NCBI RefSeq assembly: GCF_002795845.1
Contig: NZ_CP011797.1
Coordinates: 3,076,001 to 3,140,000 of the forward strand
Source of the DNA: Reinekea forsetii
GTDB lineage: Bacteria > Pseudomonadota > Gammaproteobacteria > Pseudomonadales > Natronospirillaceae
Reading direction: 5' to 3'
Length of the DNA stretch: 64,000 nucleotides
The position numbers and the translations under genes were made by a program. Below are positions 1-8,157 of the stretch, piece by piece. The notes beneath the pieces are model-generated. The model saw only the letters and a list, made by a program, of their open reading frames with translations, did no database searches and was not told where the DNA came from. Position 1 is the stretch's first letter. Each line of letters begins with the position of its first letter.

Positions 1-1173
1 TTGGCCGCGGCCTGTGCTCAGGCCGGGCTCACGGTCGCCCTTATCGAACAACAGCCCAGAGTTCCGTTCGATGCCGATGCCGAGCACTTCAGCCCGCGGG
101 TCAGTGCCATCAACTTGGCCAGCCAGCGCATGCTATCCAATCTCGGGGTTTGGCAGCACCTGCCGGCAGAACGCCTATCGGCCTATGATGCGATGCATGT
201 TTGGGATGGCTTGGGTCAGGGCCAGATTGACTTTGATGCCCACGCAATTCAACAACCGCAGCTCGGTCATATCATCGAAAACCCGGCTCTTATTGAGGCC
301 CTTTGGCGGCGTATCGACGAACTGGACAGTATCGACTTGTGCCTGCCGGATAGGATCAGTACGTGGCATCAGGATGACGCAGGGGTTAAGGTGGAGACTG
401 AAATTGGCCGCGTGCTGGTTGCCCAAAGCCTGGTGGCAAGCGAAGGCAAACACTCGCCATTGCGCCAAGAGGCCGATATCGCTAGCTGGCAGTGGCCCTA
501 TCATCACACCGCCATCGTCACCACGGTACGACATGAATTGGCCCATCAGCGCTGCGCGCAACAGGTCTTTCTGCCGACCGGCCCACTGGCCTTCTTGCCG
601 CTGCGCAATGCCGCTAGCCCAGAGCACCATAGCTCGATCGTGTGGTCGGTGAAGAGTGAGCAGGTAGCCGAGCTGCTGGCCTTGTCGAGCGAGGATTTTG
701 CTCGAGCCTTGGCGCAGGCCTTCGAGCAGCGTTTAGGACGCGTCGAACAGGTAAGCGAACGGACATCTTTTCCACTCTCGGCGCAACAGGCTAAAACCTA
801 TTTTAACCAGCGCGTGGTCATCTTAGGCGACAGCGCCCACAGCATTCATCCACTGGCGGGCTTGGGTGCAAACCTGGGGTTTTTGGATGCCGCGACCTTG
901 GCCGAAACTTGGCAACGCGCGCGCCAACAGGGCATGGACTTGGGCCAGTCTTTTGTTTTGCGCCGTTTTCAACGCCAACGCCAAGGCCACAACTTGGCCG
1001 TAGGCGGCGCAATGGAAGGTCTGAAACGCCTGTTCGATAGCCAATCGGCGCTGCCGGTTCTGCTGCGTAACAGTGGACTGCGCATGCTCAATGCCAGTGC
1101 ATTGGCCAAACGCCCGCTTATCCTCGGCGCACTGGGCCAGATCGGGCCAGAATTGCCCGAGCTGTGCCGCTGA
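1..1173 (+). CDS. ubiI: UbiI/UbiH-family FAD-dependent ubiquinone-biosynthesis hydroxylase (5'-truncated)
   Basis: Flavoprotein monooxygenase of the UbiH/UbiF/UbiI family, which hydroxylates the aromatic ring of ubiquinone precursors. The reading frame is already open at base 1 and the N-terminal Rossmann GxGxxG is missing, so the real start lies upstream of the window; 390 residues remain. Seen here: RVSAIN and the GHIIEN segment that I recall as typical of UbiI (VisC), and the second FAD motif GDSAHSIHPLAG near residue 276, followed by GLGANLGF. The mid-protein DG motif of the family reads EG (ASEGKHS) near residue 148. In many Gammaproteobacteria ubiI lies directly behind ubiH, so ubiH may lie just upstream. 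UbiI rather than UbiF is my best assignment from remembered sequence; the family is certain, the exact ring position is not. Confidence 0.85.
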   Translation: MAAACAQAGLTVALIEQQPRVPFDADAEHFSPRVSAINLASQRMLSNLGVWQHLPAERLSAYDAMHVWDGLGQGQIDFDAHAIQQPQLGHIIENPALIEALWRRIDELDSIDLCLPDRISTWHQDDAGVKVETEIGRVLVAQSLVASEGKHSPLRQEADIASWQWPYHHTAIVTTVRHELAHQRCAQQVFLPTGPLAFLPLRNAASPEHHSSIVWSVKSEQVAELLALSSEDFARALAQAFEQRLGRVEQVSERTSFPLSAQQAKTYFNQRVVILGDSAHSIHPLAGLGANLGFLDAATLAETWQRARQQGMDLGQSFVLRRFQRQRQGHNLAVGGAMEGLKRLFDSQSALPVLLRNSGLRMLNASALAKRPLILGALGQIGPELPELCR

Positions 1174-1177
1174 AGCG

Positions 1178-1201
1178 GACCGTTTAAGGCTCAAACGGGT
1201 C
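1178..1201. terminator. Candidate bidirectional terminator between ubiI and trmL
   Basis: The 40 bases between two convergent genes hold the inverted repeat CCGTTT / AAACGG (1180-1185 and 1193-1198) with a 7-base loop and further pairing outside a one-base bulge. Short T-rich or A-rich stretches flank it, but there is no long U tract. The position between convergent stop codons is the main support. Confidence 0.35.
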
Positions 1202-1213
1202 GTTTAACTGGGT

Positions 1214-1678
1214 TTAGAGGGCGCTGGCAAAGCCTTGTTGACGCCAGGCTTCATAGACGATGACGGCCACCGTGTTGGATAGATTCAGACTGCGGCTGGC
1301 CGCCAGCATCGGCAAGCGCAAGACCCGATCCGTTGGCAGTGCCGCTCGAACATCCGCCGGCAGACCCCGCGTTTCTGGCCCAAACAGCAGATAATCGCCC
1401 GGCTCGAAGCGGACCTCGGTGTAGCCGGCGGTGCCCTTGGTCGACAAGGCAAAGAGCCGTTCCGGTTTGGCCTCGGCTAAGAAGGTCGGGTAATCCGGCC
1501 ACAATCGAATCGAGGCAAATTCATGATAATCCAAGCCCGCGCGGCGTAAAGCTTTCTCATCCATCGAAAAACCGAGCGGCTCAATCAGGTGCAATTGACA
1601 GCCGGTATTGGCGCACAGACGGATGATGTTTCCGGTGTTCGGCGGTATTTCCGGTTCGAACAGTACTATATTAAACAC
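1214..1678 (-). CDS. trmL: tRNA (cytidine/uridine(34)-2'-O)-methyltransferase TrmL
   Basis: SPOUT-family methyltransferase that 2'-O-methylates the wobble nucleotide of tRNA-Leu isoacceptors using SAM. The protein follows the family end to end: [16 protein letters not shown] at the N-terminus, the knot motifs GPETRGLP and [10 protein letters not shown], and a C-terminal YEAWRQ. The reading frame stays open further upstream. I chose the GTG at 1678 because GGAG lies 8 bases before it and because the resulting 154 residues match the usual TrmL length and N-terminus. An ATG at 1711 would add 11 residues with no family counterpart. Transcribed away from the MSHA operon and convergent with ubiI. 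Confidence 0.93.
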   Translation of the reverse strand: MFNIVLFEPEIPPNTGNIIRLCANTGCQLHLIEPLGFSMDEKALRRAGLDYHEFASIRLWPDYPTFLAEAKPERLFALSTKGTAGYTEVRFEPGDYLLFGPETRGLPADVRAALPTDRVLRLPMLAASRSLNLSNTVAVIVYEAWRQQGFASAL

Positions 1679-1925
1679 ACAGAAATCTCCATTGATCGGC
1701 CAGCTCGGCATGATAGTGGAATTACCCCGGAACACAAGTCAGCACCTAAGCCTGGCCATTTTCACCCTGACCGAGACGGCCGTCATCAGCGTGCTTGGGT
1801 GCCAGCAACCGAAACCATGCCGAATGCAAAATCCACCTAAATATGCTGCTAATTGGGCAGTAAACAAAAACCCTTGCTAGACTGATTATAGGTTGTGAAC
1901 TAATAAAAAAAGAGCTGGGTCCTAG

Positions 1926-2885
1926 ATGTCTGCAAGTACCGTATACCTATATAACACCCAAAACTGGCTCTATATGTTGCCCAATGGTCTGACTTTGTTC
2001 GAAACGGGCAAGACCAAGAGCGGCCTGCCTTATCTAGCGATCAAGGCCAGTACAGCCAGCGCCAAGCCGTTTGAGCAGATCGATGCCCAGACCCGATGGG
2101 TTAAATCGCAGGTCGCCGGAAGGCTCAATATCTTGCTAGCCGATGGACTTTATCAAATATTATTATCGGACGTGCCGGACGTGCCGGAGGCCGAAATGGC
2201 TGCAGCTATCGAGCTCAAGGCCGGCGATCTGCTCAGCTATGATCTCGATGATGCTACCCTGGATACCATTCATCTGCCCAAAGAGGCCTACCGCGGCCGC
2301 ATGCGCATGGCGCTGATTATTGCCGCGCGCAAGAATCCGCTGCGGCTCTGGCTGATGGGACTGATTCGTCTGGGTATCCGGGTGGATATTATCGATATAG
2401 AAACCACCCAATTGCGCAATTTAGCGTTGGTGAAACAAAATTTCAATGAATCCGGGGTTTTTCATCTAAAAACCCATAACAGTCGCTTGGTGCTCAATTA
2501 CCATCAGGAAATGGTGCTGACGCGTACCTTCGATATTGGCCTTTCGAGTCTGCTCAGCGAAAGCACTGTACTGGAGGGCGAATTGGAAGTGACGGTGGCC
2601 GAGGACACCCAAGCGATCATCCAATTTGAAGCCCTGGTGCTGGAAATTCGCCGCTCCCTCGATTATTACGAGTCCCAACTCGGCCTGGGTGCGATTGCCG
2701 AGATTCAATTTTTATGCGATCCCCAGCACCATATACTGGCCGACCGGTTAGCCGATAAGTTGGGGGTGCGCTTCGAACGGCTCGACCCGAACGATCTGAT
2801 GGACATTCGCATGGCCCAGAGCGACCAGGACCCGGCGGACTATTTTGGTTTGGCCGGCACCCTGTTCCGAGCAGCGGCGCAATGA
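1926..2885 (+). CDS. mshI: MSHA biogenesis protein MshI (PilM-like)
   Basis: 319-residue actin-fold, PilM-like protein expected on the cytoplasmic side of the type IV pilus alignment complex. It has no signal peptide or membrane segment. The DVPDVPEAEMAAAIELKAGDLL stretch (about residues 80-101, not quoted in full) is the typical MshI/PilM region where the protein scans the quality of the pilus subunits' assembly platform. First gene of a tightly packed nine-gene operon: its stop overlaps the next start by 4 bases (ATGA). Start ATG at 1926; the upstream Shine-Dalgarno is weak (AGAG). Identification rests on fold-level similarity plus the invariant msh gene order behind it. I saw no confident sigma-70 promoter in the 247 bases separating it from trmL. 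Confidence 0.82.
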   Translation: MSASTVYLYNTQNWLYMLPNGLTLFETGKTKSGLPYLAIKASTASAKPFEQIDAQTRWVKSQVAGRLNILLADGLYQILLSDVPDVPEAEMAAAIELKAGDLLSYDLDDATLDTIHLPKEAYRGRMRMALIIAARKNPLRLWLMGLIRLGIRVDIIDIETTQLRNLALVKQNFNESGVFHLKTHNSRLVLNYHQEMVLTRTFDIGLSSLLSESTVLEGELEVTVAEDTQAIIQFEALVLEIRRSLDYYESQLGLGAIAEIQFLCDPQHHILADRLADKLGVRFERLDPNDLMDIRMAQSDQDPADYFGLAGTLFRAAAQ

Positions 2886-3496
2886 CCCGCCAGATCAACC
2901 TACTGCGCGACGACCTATTGCCCGGTTACGGCAAGATGCAATTGCCAGTCTTTGTCGGCGCGGTGCTGATTTCGCTGCTGCTGGCGGGCGCGTGGGTTGG
3001 GCTATCGCTACTGGCGCGCCAGGGGTTACTAAGCGAACAACAACAATGGCAGGCCGAGGCGGTGAGCAGCTTAGAGCGGCTCAATCAATTTCGTCAGCGC
3101 TACCCGGCTCTCACTAACGCAAGCCAATTGTCGAGCATCAACCTGCAGCTCGCTGGCCAACTGCAGACGGCTCGAGAAACCTATAGTGGGCTGACCAATC
3201 AGGTTGAGAATGCCATCGAGGGCTTCCACACTCCGTTGATTCATTTGGCGGAGCAGGATATCGACGGTCTCTGGTTGAACGCCATTGCGCTTAAAGACGG
3301 CCAACGGTTTTTCAGTCTGGACGGTTTTGTGCGCAACCCTGAACTTATACCGCAGTACCTCGATCGGCTTGGGCGGTCGAGTTTCGGCGGCATCGGCATC
3401 GATCAATTAGCGCTGGCCAAGTCCCCCGGCCGATCCAATTTATGGCGTTTCACCCTGTCCAATCATCGTGAACGCGTTAGCGTGGAGCGACCCTAA
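2882..3496 (+). CDS. PilN-like inner-membrane protein of the MSHA system
   Basis: 204 residues with the PilN hallmark N-terminus (QINLLRDDLLP), one membrane segment at about residues 22-45 and a periplasmic coiled-coil/ferredoxin-like domain. PilN-type proteins bind the cytoplasmic PilM-like partner through the short N-terminal INLL motif and pair with a PilO-like protein in the periplasm. Overlaps mshI by 4 bases, and its last base is the first base of the following gene, so translation is probably coupled. In some genomes this part is fused to, or named as a second copy of, mshI; no symbol is given for that reason. Confidence 0.8.
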   Translation: MTRQINLLRDDLLPGYGKMQLPVFVGAVLISLLLAGAWVGLSLLARQGLLSEQQQWQAEAVSSLERLNQFRQRYPALTNASQLSSINLQLAGQLQTARETYSGLTNQVENAIEGFHTPLIHLAEQDIDGLWLNAIALKDGQRFFSLDGFVRNPELIPQYLDRLGRSSFGGIGIDQLALAKSPGRSNLWRFTLSNHRERVSVERP

Positions 3497-4143
3497 TGCT
3501 GAATCGACAATCCTACGCGCTGCGCTTATTAATCGATCGCCGCTCAATGCGCGAGCGGGTCATGATCGTGCTGCTAATCGGTGCCGCCGTGCTGCTGCTG
3601 ACGTGGGCCGGATTGCGGCTCACTGGCTTCGACAAACATACGCTCATACTCGAGCGCATTGGCCGGATTCAGACCGATGTGGCGCGCTATCAAGCCACTC
3701 TGAGCGGACTCGAAACGGCGCGCAACAATCCCAAAATCATTGCGCTGAAAAATAGCAATGACGATTTGCAAATGCAGCTGGATAGCTTGCAGGATCGGAT
3801 CGCACGCATCGATGAATCGTTGATGTCGCCCGATCGAATGGTCGCCTTGCTAAAGGAGTTGCTCGACAAGCAGGGGCAACTGGCATTGGTCAGTTTTCAG
3901 GTTCAACCGGTCACGGTGATCGAATCCGATGTCGATGGCGCCCAGCTGTTTTACCAACATGCGCTCAAGCTCGAGTTGGAAGGCGGTTTTGATGCCCTAA
4001 TCGCCTATTTAGCTAAAATCGAAGCCTTACCGACCCAGCTGTTCTGGGATGCCTTAACGATTCAGACCGAATCATTTCCCCTGATGCGCATCGAACTGAT
4101 TGTCCATACTTTAAGTCAAGACAAGGACTGGTTGAATGTTTAG
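3496..4143 (+). CDS. mshJ: MSHA biogenesis protein MshJ (PilO-like)
   Basis: 215 residues: short basic N-terminus, one transmembrane segment at about residues 24-41 (VMIVLLIGAAVLLLTWAG), then a coiled-coil (residues 50-105) and a small periplasmic domain. This is the PilO/GspM-like partner of the preceding PilN-like protein in the alignment complex between the inner-membrane platform and the secretin. Position between the PilN-like gene and mshK is the conserved msh order. Overlaps mshK by 8 bases. Confidence 0.8.
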   Translation: MLNRQSYALRLLIDRRSMRERVMIVLLIGAAVLLLTWAGLRLTGFDKHTLILERIGRIQTDVARYQATLSGLETARNNPKIIALKNSNDDLQMQLDSLQDRIARIDESLMSPDRMVALLKELLDKQGQLALVSFQVQPVTVIESDVDGAQLFYQHALKLELEGGFDALIAYLAKIEALPTQLFWDALTIQTESFPLMRIELIVHTLSQDKDWLNV

Positions 4144-4486
4144 ACTCGCACCCTCTTTACGGCTTCTGCTCTTGGTCATTCCGTTGATTAGCTGGGCCAA
4201 TCCCATGCGTCCCGACCCGCAATCGGCACAAAACAGTAGCGTGCCCGACAAGGTGAGGGCGCCAAGCCCGCGGGTGCCGCAGTTAACTGGCATTGTAATT
4301 ATCGGCGCTTGGCAACGCGCGATTTTTTCTGGCAATAGAGAACAGGCGGTTGGCGATCGGATCGATGGCTATACCCTAATCGCCATCGATGCAACCAGCG
4401 TGCGACTCAAACGGGGAAGTCAAACCACCCGATTAACTCTACAATCGACCGGTGAACTGGTTATTTCATCGGCACAAGAGGATTAA
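4136..4486 (+). CDS. mshK: MSHA biogenesis protein MshK (PilP/GspC-like)
   Basis: 116-residue protein with an N-terminal signal/anchor (residues 4-21) and a small beta domain (LTGIVIIGAWQRAIFSG ... VGDRIDGYTLIAIDATSVRL) of the homology-region type found in GspC and PilP. These proteins link the inner-membrane alignment proteins to the secretin. It ends 4 bases before the chosen start of the secretin gene. The family is short and divergent, so position carries much of the assignment. Confidence 0.75.
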   Translation: MFRLAPSLRLLLLVIPLISWANPMRPDPQSAQNSSVPDKVRAPSPRVPQLTGIVIIGAWQRAIFSGNREQAVGDRIDGYTLIAIDATSVRLKRGSQTTRLTLQSTGELVISSAQED

Positions 4487-4490
4487 CACC

Positions 4491-6035
4491 TTGATCAAAC
4501 CTAGTATCTGGCCATGGCTGACCCTGATCGCAATCGGTCTGAGCGGTTGTGCCCATCAATCGGCTCAGGTCGATATGCCACCGCTCGATGTGCGCGCCGA
4601 GCTGGCAGGCGATCGTCCAGACACCGTCACCAACAACGCTGGGACGCTCGACCCGGTGCTGTCACCCCGCGCCCTGACCCAAGATTTGCTGACCTTAACG
4701 ACACCGCCCGAAAGTGAGCAGCGCATCGACATTGAGGCCACCAATCGACCGGCCGCACTGTTTTTCGCCGAATTGGGTCGCAGCCAAGGGCTCAATATAG
4801 TGATCGATCCATTAGTGCTCGGCAGCATCACACTGTCGCTGCGCAACGTCACCCTAACCCAAGTCATTGCCGTCCTACGCGATATCTATGGCTACGAGTT
4901 TAGCCGCACTAGCTATGGCTATCGAATTGCTCCCAATCAGGTATCAACGCGCATCTATCGGCTCAATTATCTAAATATAGAACGGACCGGTAATTCCAAA
5001 ACCACCGTCGGTGGCGACGACAGCAACACGGTCACCACAGCCTTTGCCACCAATTTGGTGGGCACGGAAGGGAATTTTTGGGACGGCATCAAACGCTCGC
5101 TACTGGGCTTTATCAATTCCAATGAGGGCAACAGCGATGCTGTGGTGATCAATCCGCAGACGGGTCTGCTGGTGGTCAGTGCTTCCAGCACCGAGCATGC
5201 GGCCATTGCCCGCTTTCTCGCCGATGCCGCATTAATACTGCAAAAACAGGTCATAATTGAAGCCAAAATAGTTGAGGTCACGCTCGACCAACAGTATCGC
5301 TCCGGCATCAATTGGTCGCTCTTTAACGATAGGGTTGGCGGGGCGAATGACTCGGTCGGTACCGGCTTGTCCGGCGACAATCTTACCGGCATCGGCAACG
5401 CCGGCGGTATATTCAATCTCAGCCTGACACTCGATAACTTTAGTGCCATGCTGCAATTACTCGATCATCAGGGCGATGTTCAGGTGCTGTCCAGTCCGCG
5501 GGTTGCGACGGTCAACAACCAGAAAGCGGTGATTAAGGTGGGTACCGATGAGTTTTTTGCCACCGTCACCAATGTTGCCTCCGGCACCGAAGGTCAGGTC
5601 ACCCCGGCGGTTGAACTGCAACAGTTCTTTTCCGGCATCGCGCTCGATGTCACGCCACAAATCTCCGATGACAACTCGGTCACCCTGCATGTGCGACCGA
5701 CCGTGACCGAGGTTGTTGGCCGCACCAAGGTGATCAACCTTGGCAGCGAGACCTACTCCCTACCCTTGGCCTATTCAAACATTCGCGAATCCGATAGCAT
5801 CATCCGTGCGACCAATGGTCAGATTGTTGTGATTGGCGGACTATTGCAACAGAAGCAGGATTTGGGTTCGACTGGACTGCCCTGGTTTAGTAAGATCCCA
5901 GGGCTACGCTGGTTGTTTAACCAAGATCGCAATAGCCAACAAAAGAGCGAATTGGTGATACTGTTGAAACCCACGGTGTACGATCAATACACCAGTCTGA
6001 ACGACGTGGACACTGTTTTGGAACGATTTGAATAA
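4491..6035 (+). CDS. mshL: MSHA secretin MshL
   Basis: Outer-membrane secretin that forms the exit pore of the MSHA pilus. I chose the TTG at 4491 (AGAGGA 8 bases upstream): it gives a clean lipoprotein signal peptide ending in LSGC, so the mature protein should be lipid-anchored; the in-frame GTG at 4452 would bury this signal and overlap mshK. About 514 residues. An N-terminal secretin/TonB short domain (N0; SITLSLRNVTLTQVIAVL) is followed by the C-terminal secretin domain (VQVLSSPRVATVNNQKAVI through IVVIGGLLQQ and GLPWFSKIPGLRWLF), the strongest family signature. Next gene starts 2 bases after the stop. Confidence 0.92.
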   Translation: MIKPSIWPWLTLIAIGLSGCAHQSAQVDMPPLDVRAELAGDRPDTVTNNAGTLDPVLSPRALTQDLLTLTTPPESEQRIDIEATNRPAALFFAELGRSQGLNIVIDPLVLGSITLSLRNVTLTQVIAVLRDIYGYEFSRTSYGYRIAPNQVSTRIYRLNYLNIERTGNSKTTVGGDDSNTVTTAFATNLVGTEGNFWDGIKRSLLGFINSNEGNSDAVVINPQTGLLVVSASSTEHAAIARFLADAALILQKQVIIEAKIVEVTLDQQYRSGINWSLFNDRVGGANDSVGTGLSGDNLTGIGNAGGIFNLSLTLDNFSAMLQLLDHQGDVQVLSSPRVATVNNQKAVIKVGTDEFFATVTNVASGTEGQVTPAVELQQFFSGIALDVTPQISDDNSVTLHVRPTVTEVVGRTKVINLGSETYSLPLAYSNIRESDSIIRATNGQIVVIGGLLQQKQDLGSTGLPWFSKIPGLRWLFNQDRNSQQKSELVILLKPTVYDQYTSLNDVDTVLERFE

Positions 6036-6037
6036 TC

Positions 6038-6958
6038 ATGTATGAAACTTTTTTCGGCTTAACTAAAAAACCCTTTTCGCTGACCCCGGACACCGGTCTG
6101 TTTGTTAATCTGCCCGGCCACGAGCGCTGCTTTGCGCTCTTGATTCACGTCTTAGAAAGCGGTGAGGGTTTCCTCAAGGTGGTTGGTGAAGTCGGCACCG
6201 GTAAAACCATCCTGTGTCGAAAACTATTGCGCTTCCTCGATGCCGATCAGGCCGAAGCATACCATTCGGTCTATATACCCAACCCGATGCTCTCATCGGT
6301 GGGACTGTATCGTGCCGTGGGTCAAGAATTGGGCTTGCTGGCCGAGCAGCAGAATGATCACGATGCCCTCTTGAGCCATATCACTGAAAAAATCCTCGCC
6401 TTGGCCGAATTGAACAAAAGTGTTGTGATTGTTATCGATGAGGCGCAATCGTTGCCAGCCGCAACTCTGGAAGCCTTGCGACTGATTACCAATCTGGAAA
6501 CGGAAGAGAAAAAACTGGTCCAGGTGATCCTTTTTGGTCAGACCGAATTGGACACCCTATTAAATGAAGATCGCTTCCGCCAGCTGCGCCAACGCATTAC
6601 CTTCGCCCATTATCTGCAACCGCTGAGCGCCTTGGAAACCGGCCAATATATTGCCTTTCGTCTAGGCCAATGCGGTTACAACGGGCCTGCTTTGTTTAGC
6701 AGCAAAGCCGTTGATCTGTTATTCCGCACGGCCCACGGCACACCCCGAATGATCAACGTAATCGCCCATAAATCCCTAATGGCGGCCTTTGCCGACCAAA
6801 GCCAAGAGGTTTTACCGGTCCATATACAGCGCGCAGTGGCCGACGGCCAATACGGTCAAGACACTGCGGAGCGAGCACCAAGCCTTAAGCTCGCGTCTTG
6901 GTTAACCCTAGTGGCCACGCTGTTATTTGCTGCCGCCGTCTATTGGAGATTGGTGTGA
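6038..6958 (+). CDS. mshM: MSHA biogenesis protein MshM (ExeA-like AAA ATPase)
   Basis: 306-residue AAA ATPase of the ExeA/GspA type. N-terminus MYETFFGLTKKPFSLTPD is typical; Walker A GEVGTGKT at residues 50-57, Walker B VIVIDEAQSL near residue 131, sensor region RQLRQRITF near residue 187, and one C-terminal transmembrane helix at about residues 287-303. Members of this family help insert or assemble the secretin in the cell envelope. Its last four bases (GTGA) contain the start codon of mshN. Confidence 0.9.
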   Translation: MYETFFGLTKKPFSLTPDTGLFVNLPGHERCFALLIHVLESGEGFLKVVGEVGTGKTILCRKLLRFLDADQAEAYHSVYIPNPMLSSVGLYRAVGQELGLLAEQQNDHDALLSHITEKILALAELNKSVVIVIDEAQSLPAATLEALRLITNLETEEKKLVQVILFGQTELDTLLNEDRFRQLRQRITFAHYLQPLSALETGQYIAFRLGQCGYNGPALFSSKAVDLLFRTAHGTPRMINVIAHKSLMAAFADQSQEVLPVHIQRAVADGQYGQDTAERAPSLKLASWLTLVATLLFAAAVYWRLV

Positions 6959-8136
6959 GCCTTATTCATAAGGCGCTGCGCCAAGCCGAACGAGCCTCAA
7001 GCCAAGGTCCAAAGAATGAGTACAACCCGCTCTCGACGCCCCAGGAATCCTCTCCAGCTACGATCTCACCGCTGGTTATTATTGGCGGACTACTGATCTG
7101 GGCAGCCATCGCGGTGGTCGCGTGGCCGGTCACCAAATCAGAGGTGCTTACTTCTGAGCCAGAAACCTTGATACCTGAGGCCTTAACCTCGGATGCATTG
7201 ACGCCCGAGTCGCGGCTCGAGATCGAATCCGAACAGAGCTCCAGCAACAATCCGGCAACTGACGAGGTACCGGCAGGCGCCGCCACTGAATCGCGTCAAG
7301 ATGCACTGAACCAGACCATCGTGACAGCTGCAGCCTTGCCTGGGGTAGCGCACAGCACCCTAACCCCGACCTCGGGGGATGCCCCGCCTAGGGTGGCCAG
7401 CGCGAGCGCGCGCAAAAAAACGCTCAGGTCCGACCGCGCAACCTCCGCTGCGGTGCAGAATGCCACCCCCACACTTCCTCCCGCAGCCCAATCGAGCCTA
7501 ACCCAGGTCATACCAAGCACGGTTCAGACCCGGGCTAAAAGTCCTGTGTCCAGCGCCGCGCCATCCGCACGCTCGGGCACTGCCCGCGCCGCGAGTGGGG
7601 AGGGTTTGATCGACCCTGGCTTGCGCGCAGAGCTGATCGACTCGATATCGGTCGAGCCGCCGACTGATAAGGTTATTGTGCGCAGCAAGAACCTGTGGCA
7701 ACAGCAGGTCCAGCAGGCCGTGGCCGAGGGGGCTATCGAACAGGCCGAAGCCATTTTAAAACAGTGGCTCGGCGCCGCCCCGAGTGATCCAGTACCGCGC
7801 ATCTGGTTGGCACGCATCTACATCAATAGTGGTTTCTATCGGGCTGCCGAGCCGTTGTTAACGACCCTCACGGGCTCGGACGCCAACGCACTGCTCGGTC
7901 TAATCTATGAACGCACCGACCGCCCCCAATTGGCCGCAAAGCTATTCGAAGCGCTCTATCAGGTAAATCCCGAGAACGGTCGCTGGCTACTGTTTTGGGC
8001 GATTAACAGTGAAAACAGCGCACAACTGGCGAAATCCAGATCTCTGTACCAAACTTATCTAACACTTTTTGAATTAGAGGATCCGGCCTTGACGCAGTTT
8101 AGCCAGCAACGTTTGACCGCCCTCGGTGGGTATTAA
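6955..8136 (+). CDS. mshN: MSHA biogenesis protein MshN (TPR protein)
   Basis: Chosen start is GTG at 6955, inside the GTGA overlap with mshM and 6 bases after GGAG; it yields VSLIHKALRQAE, the usual MshN N-terminus. The frame is open further back but without a family match. One transmembrane segment at about residues 41-61, a long Pro/Ala/Ser/Thr-rich periplasmic linker (to about residue 225) and a C-terminal TPR region (about 240-393). Role in MSHA assembly is poorly defined; TPR proteins at this position may act with the secretin. Confidence 0.85.
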   Translation: MSLIHKALRQAERASSQGPKNEYNPLSTPQESSPATISPLVIIGGLLIWAAIAVVAWPVTKSEVLTSEPETLIPEALTSDALTPESRLEIESEQSSSNNPATDEVPAGAATESRQDALNQTIVTAAALPGVAHSTLTPTSGDAPPRVASASARKKTLRSDRATSAAVQNATPTLPPAAQSSLTQVIPSTVQTRAKSPVSSAAPSARSGTARAASGEGLIDPGLRAELIDSISVEPPTDKVIVRSKNLWQQQVQQAVAEGAIEQAEAILKQWLGAAPSDPVPRIWLARIYINSGFYRAAEPLLTTLTGSDANALLGLIYERTDRPQLAAKLFEALYQVNPENGRWLLFWAINSENSAQLAKSRSLYQTYLTLFELEDPALTQFSQQRLTALGGY

Positions 8137-8157
8137 TGGCCCCGGGTAGATCCTAAG

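Noticed and set aside
1736-1925. Sigma-70 or sigma-54 promoter for the MSHA operon
   Set aside because: TTGGGC and TTGCTA occur, but no acceptable -10 is found at 16-18 bases, and no GG-N10-GC pair fits.
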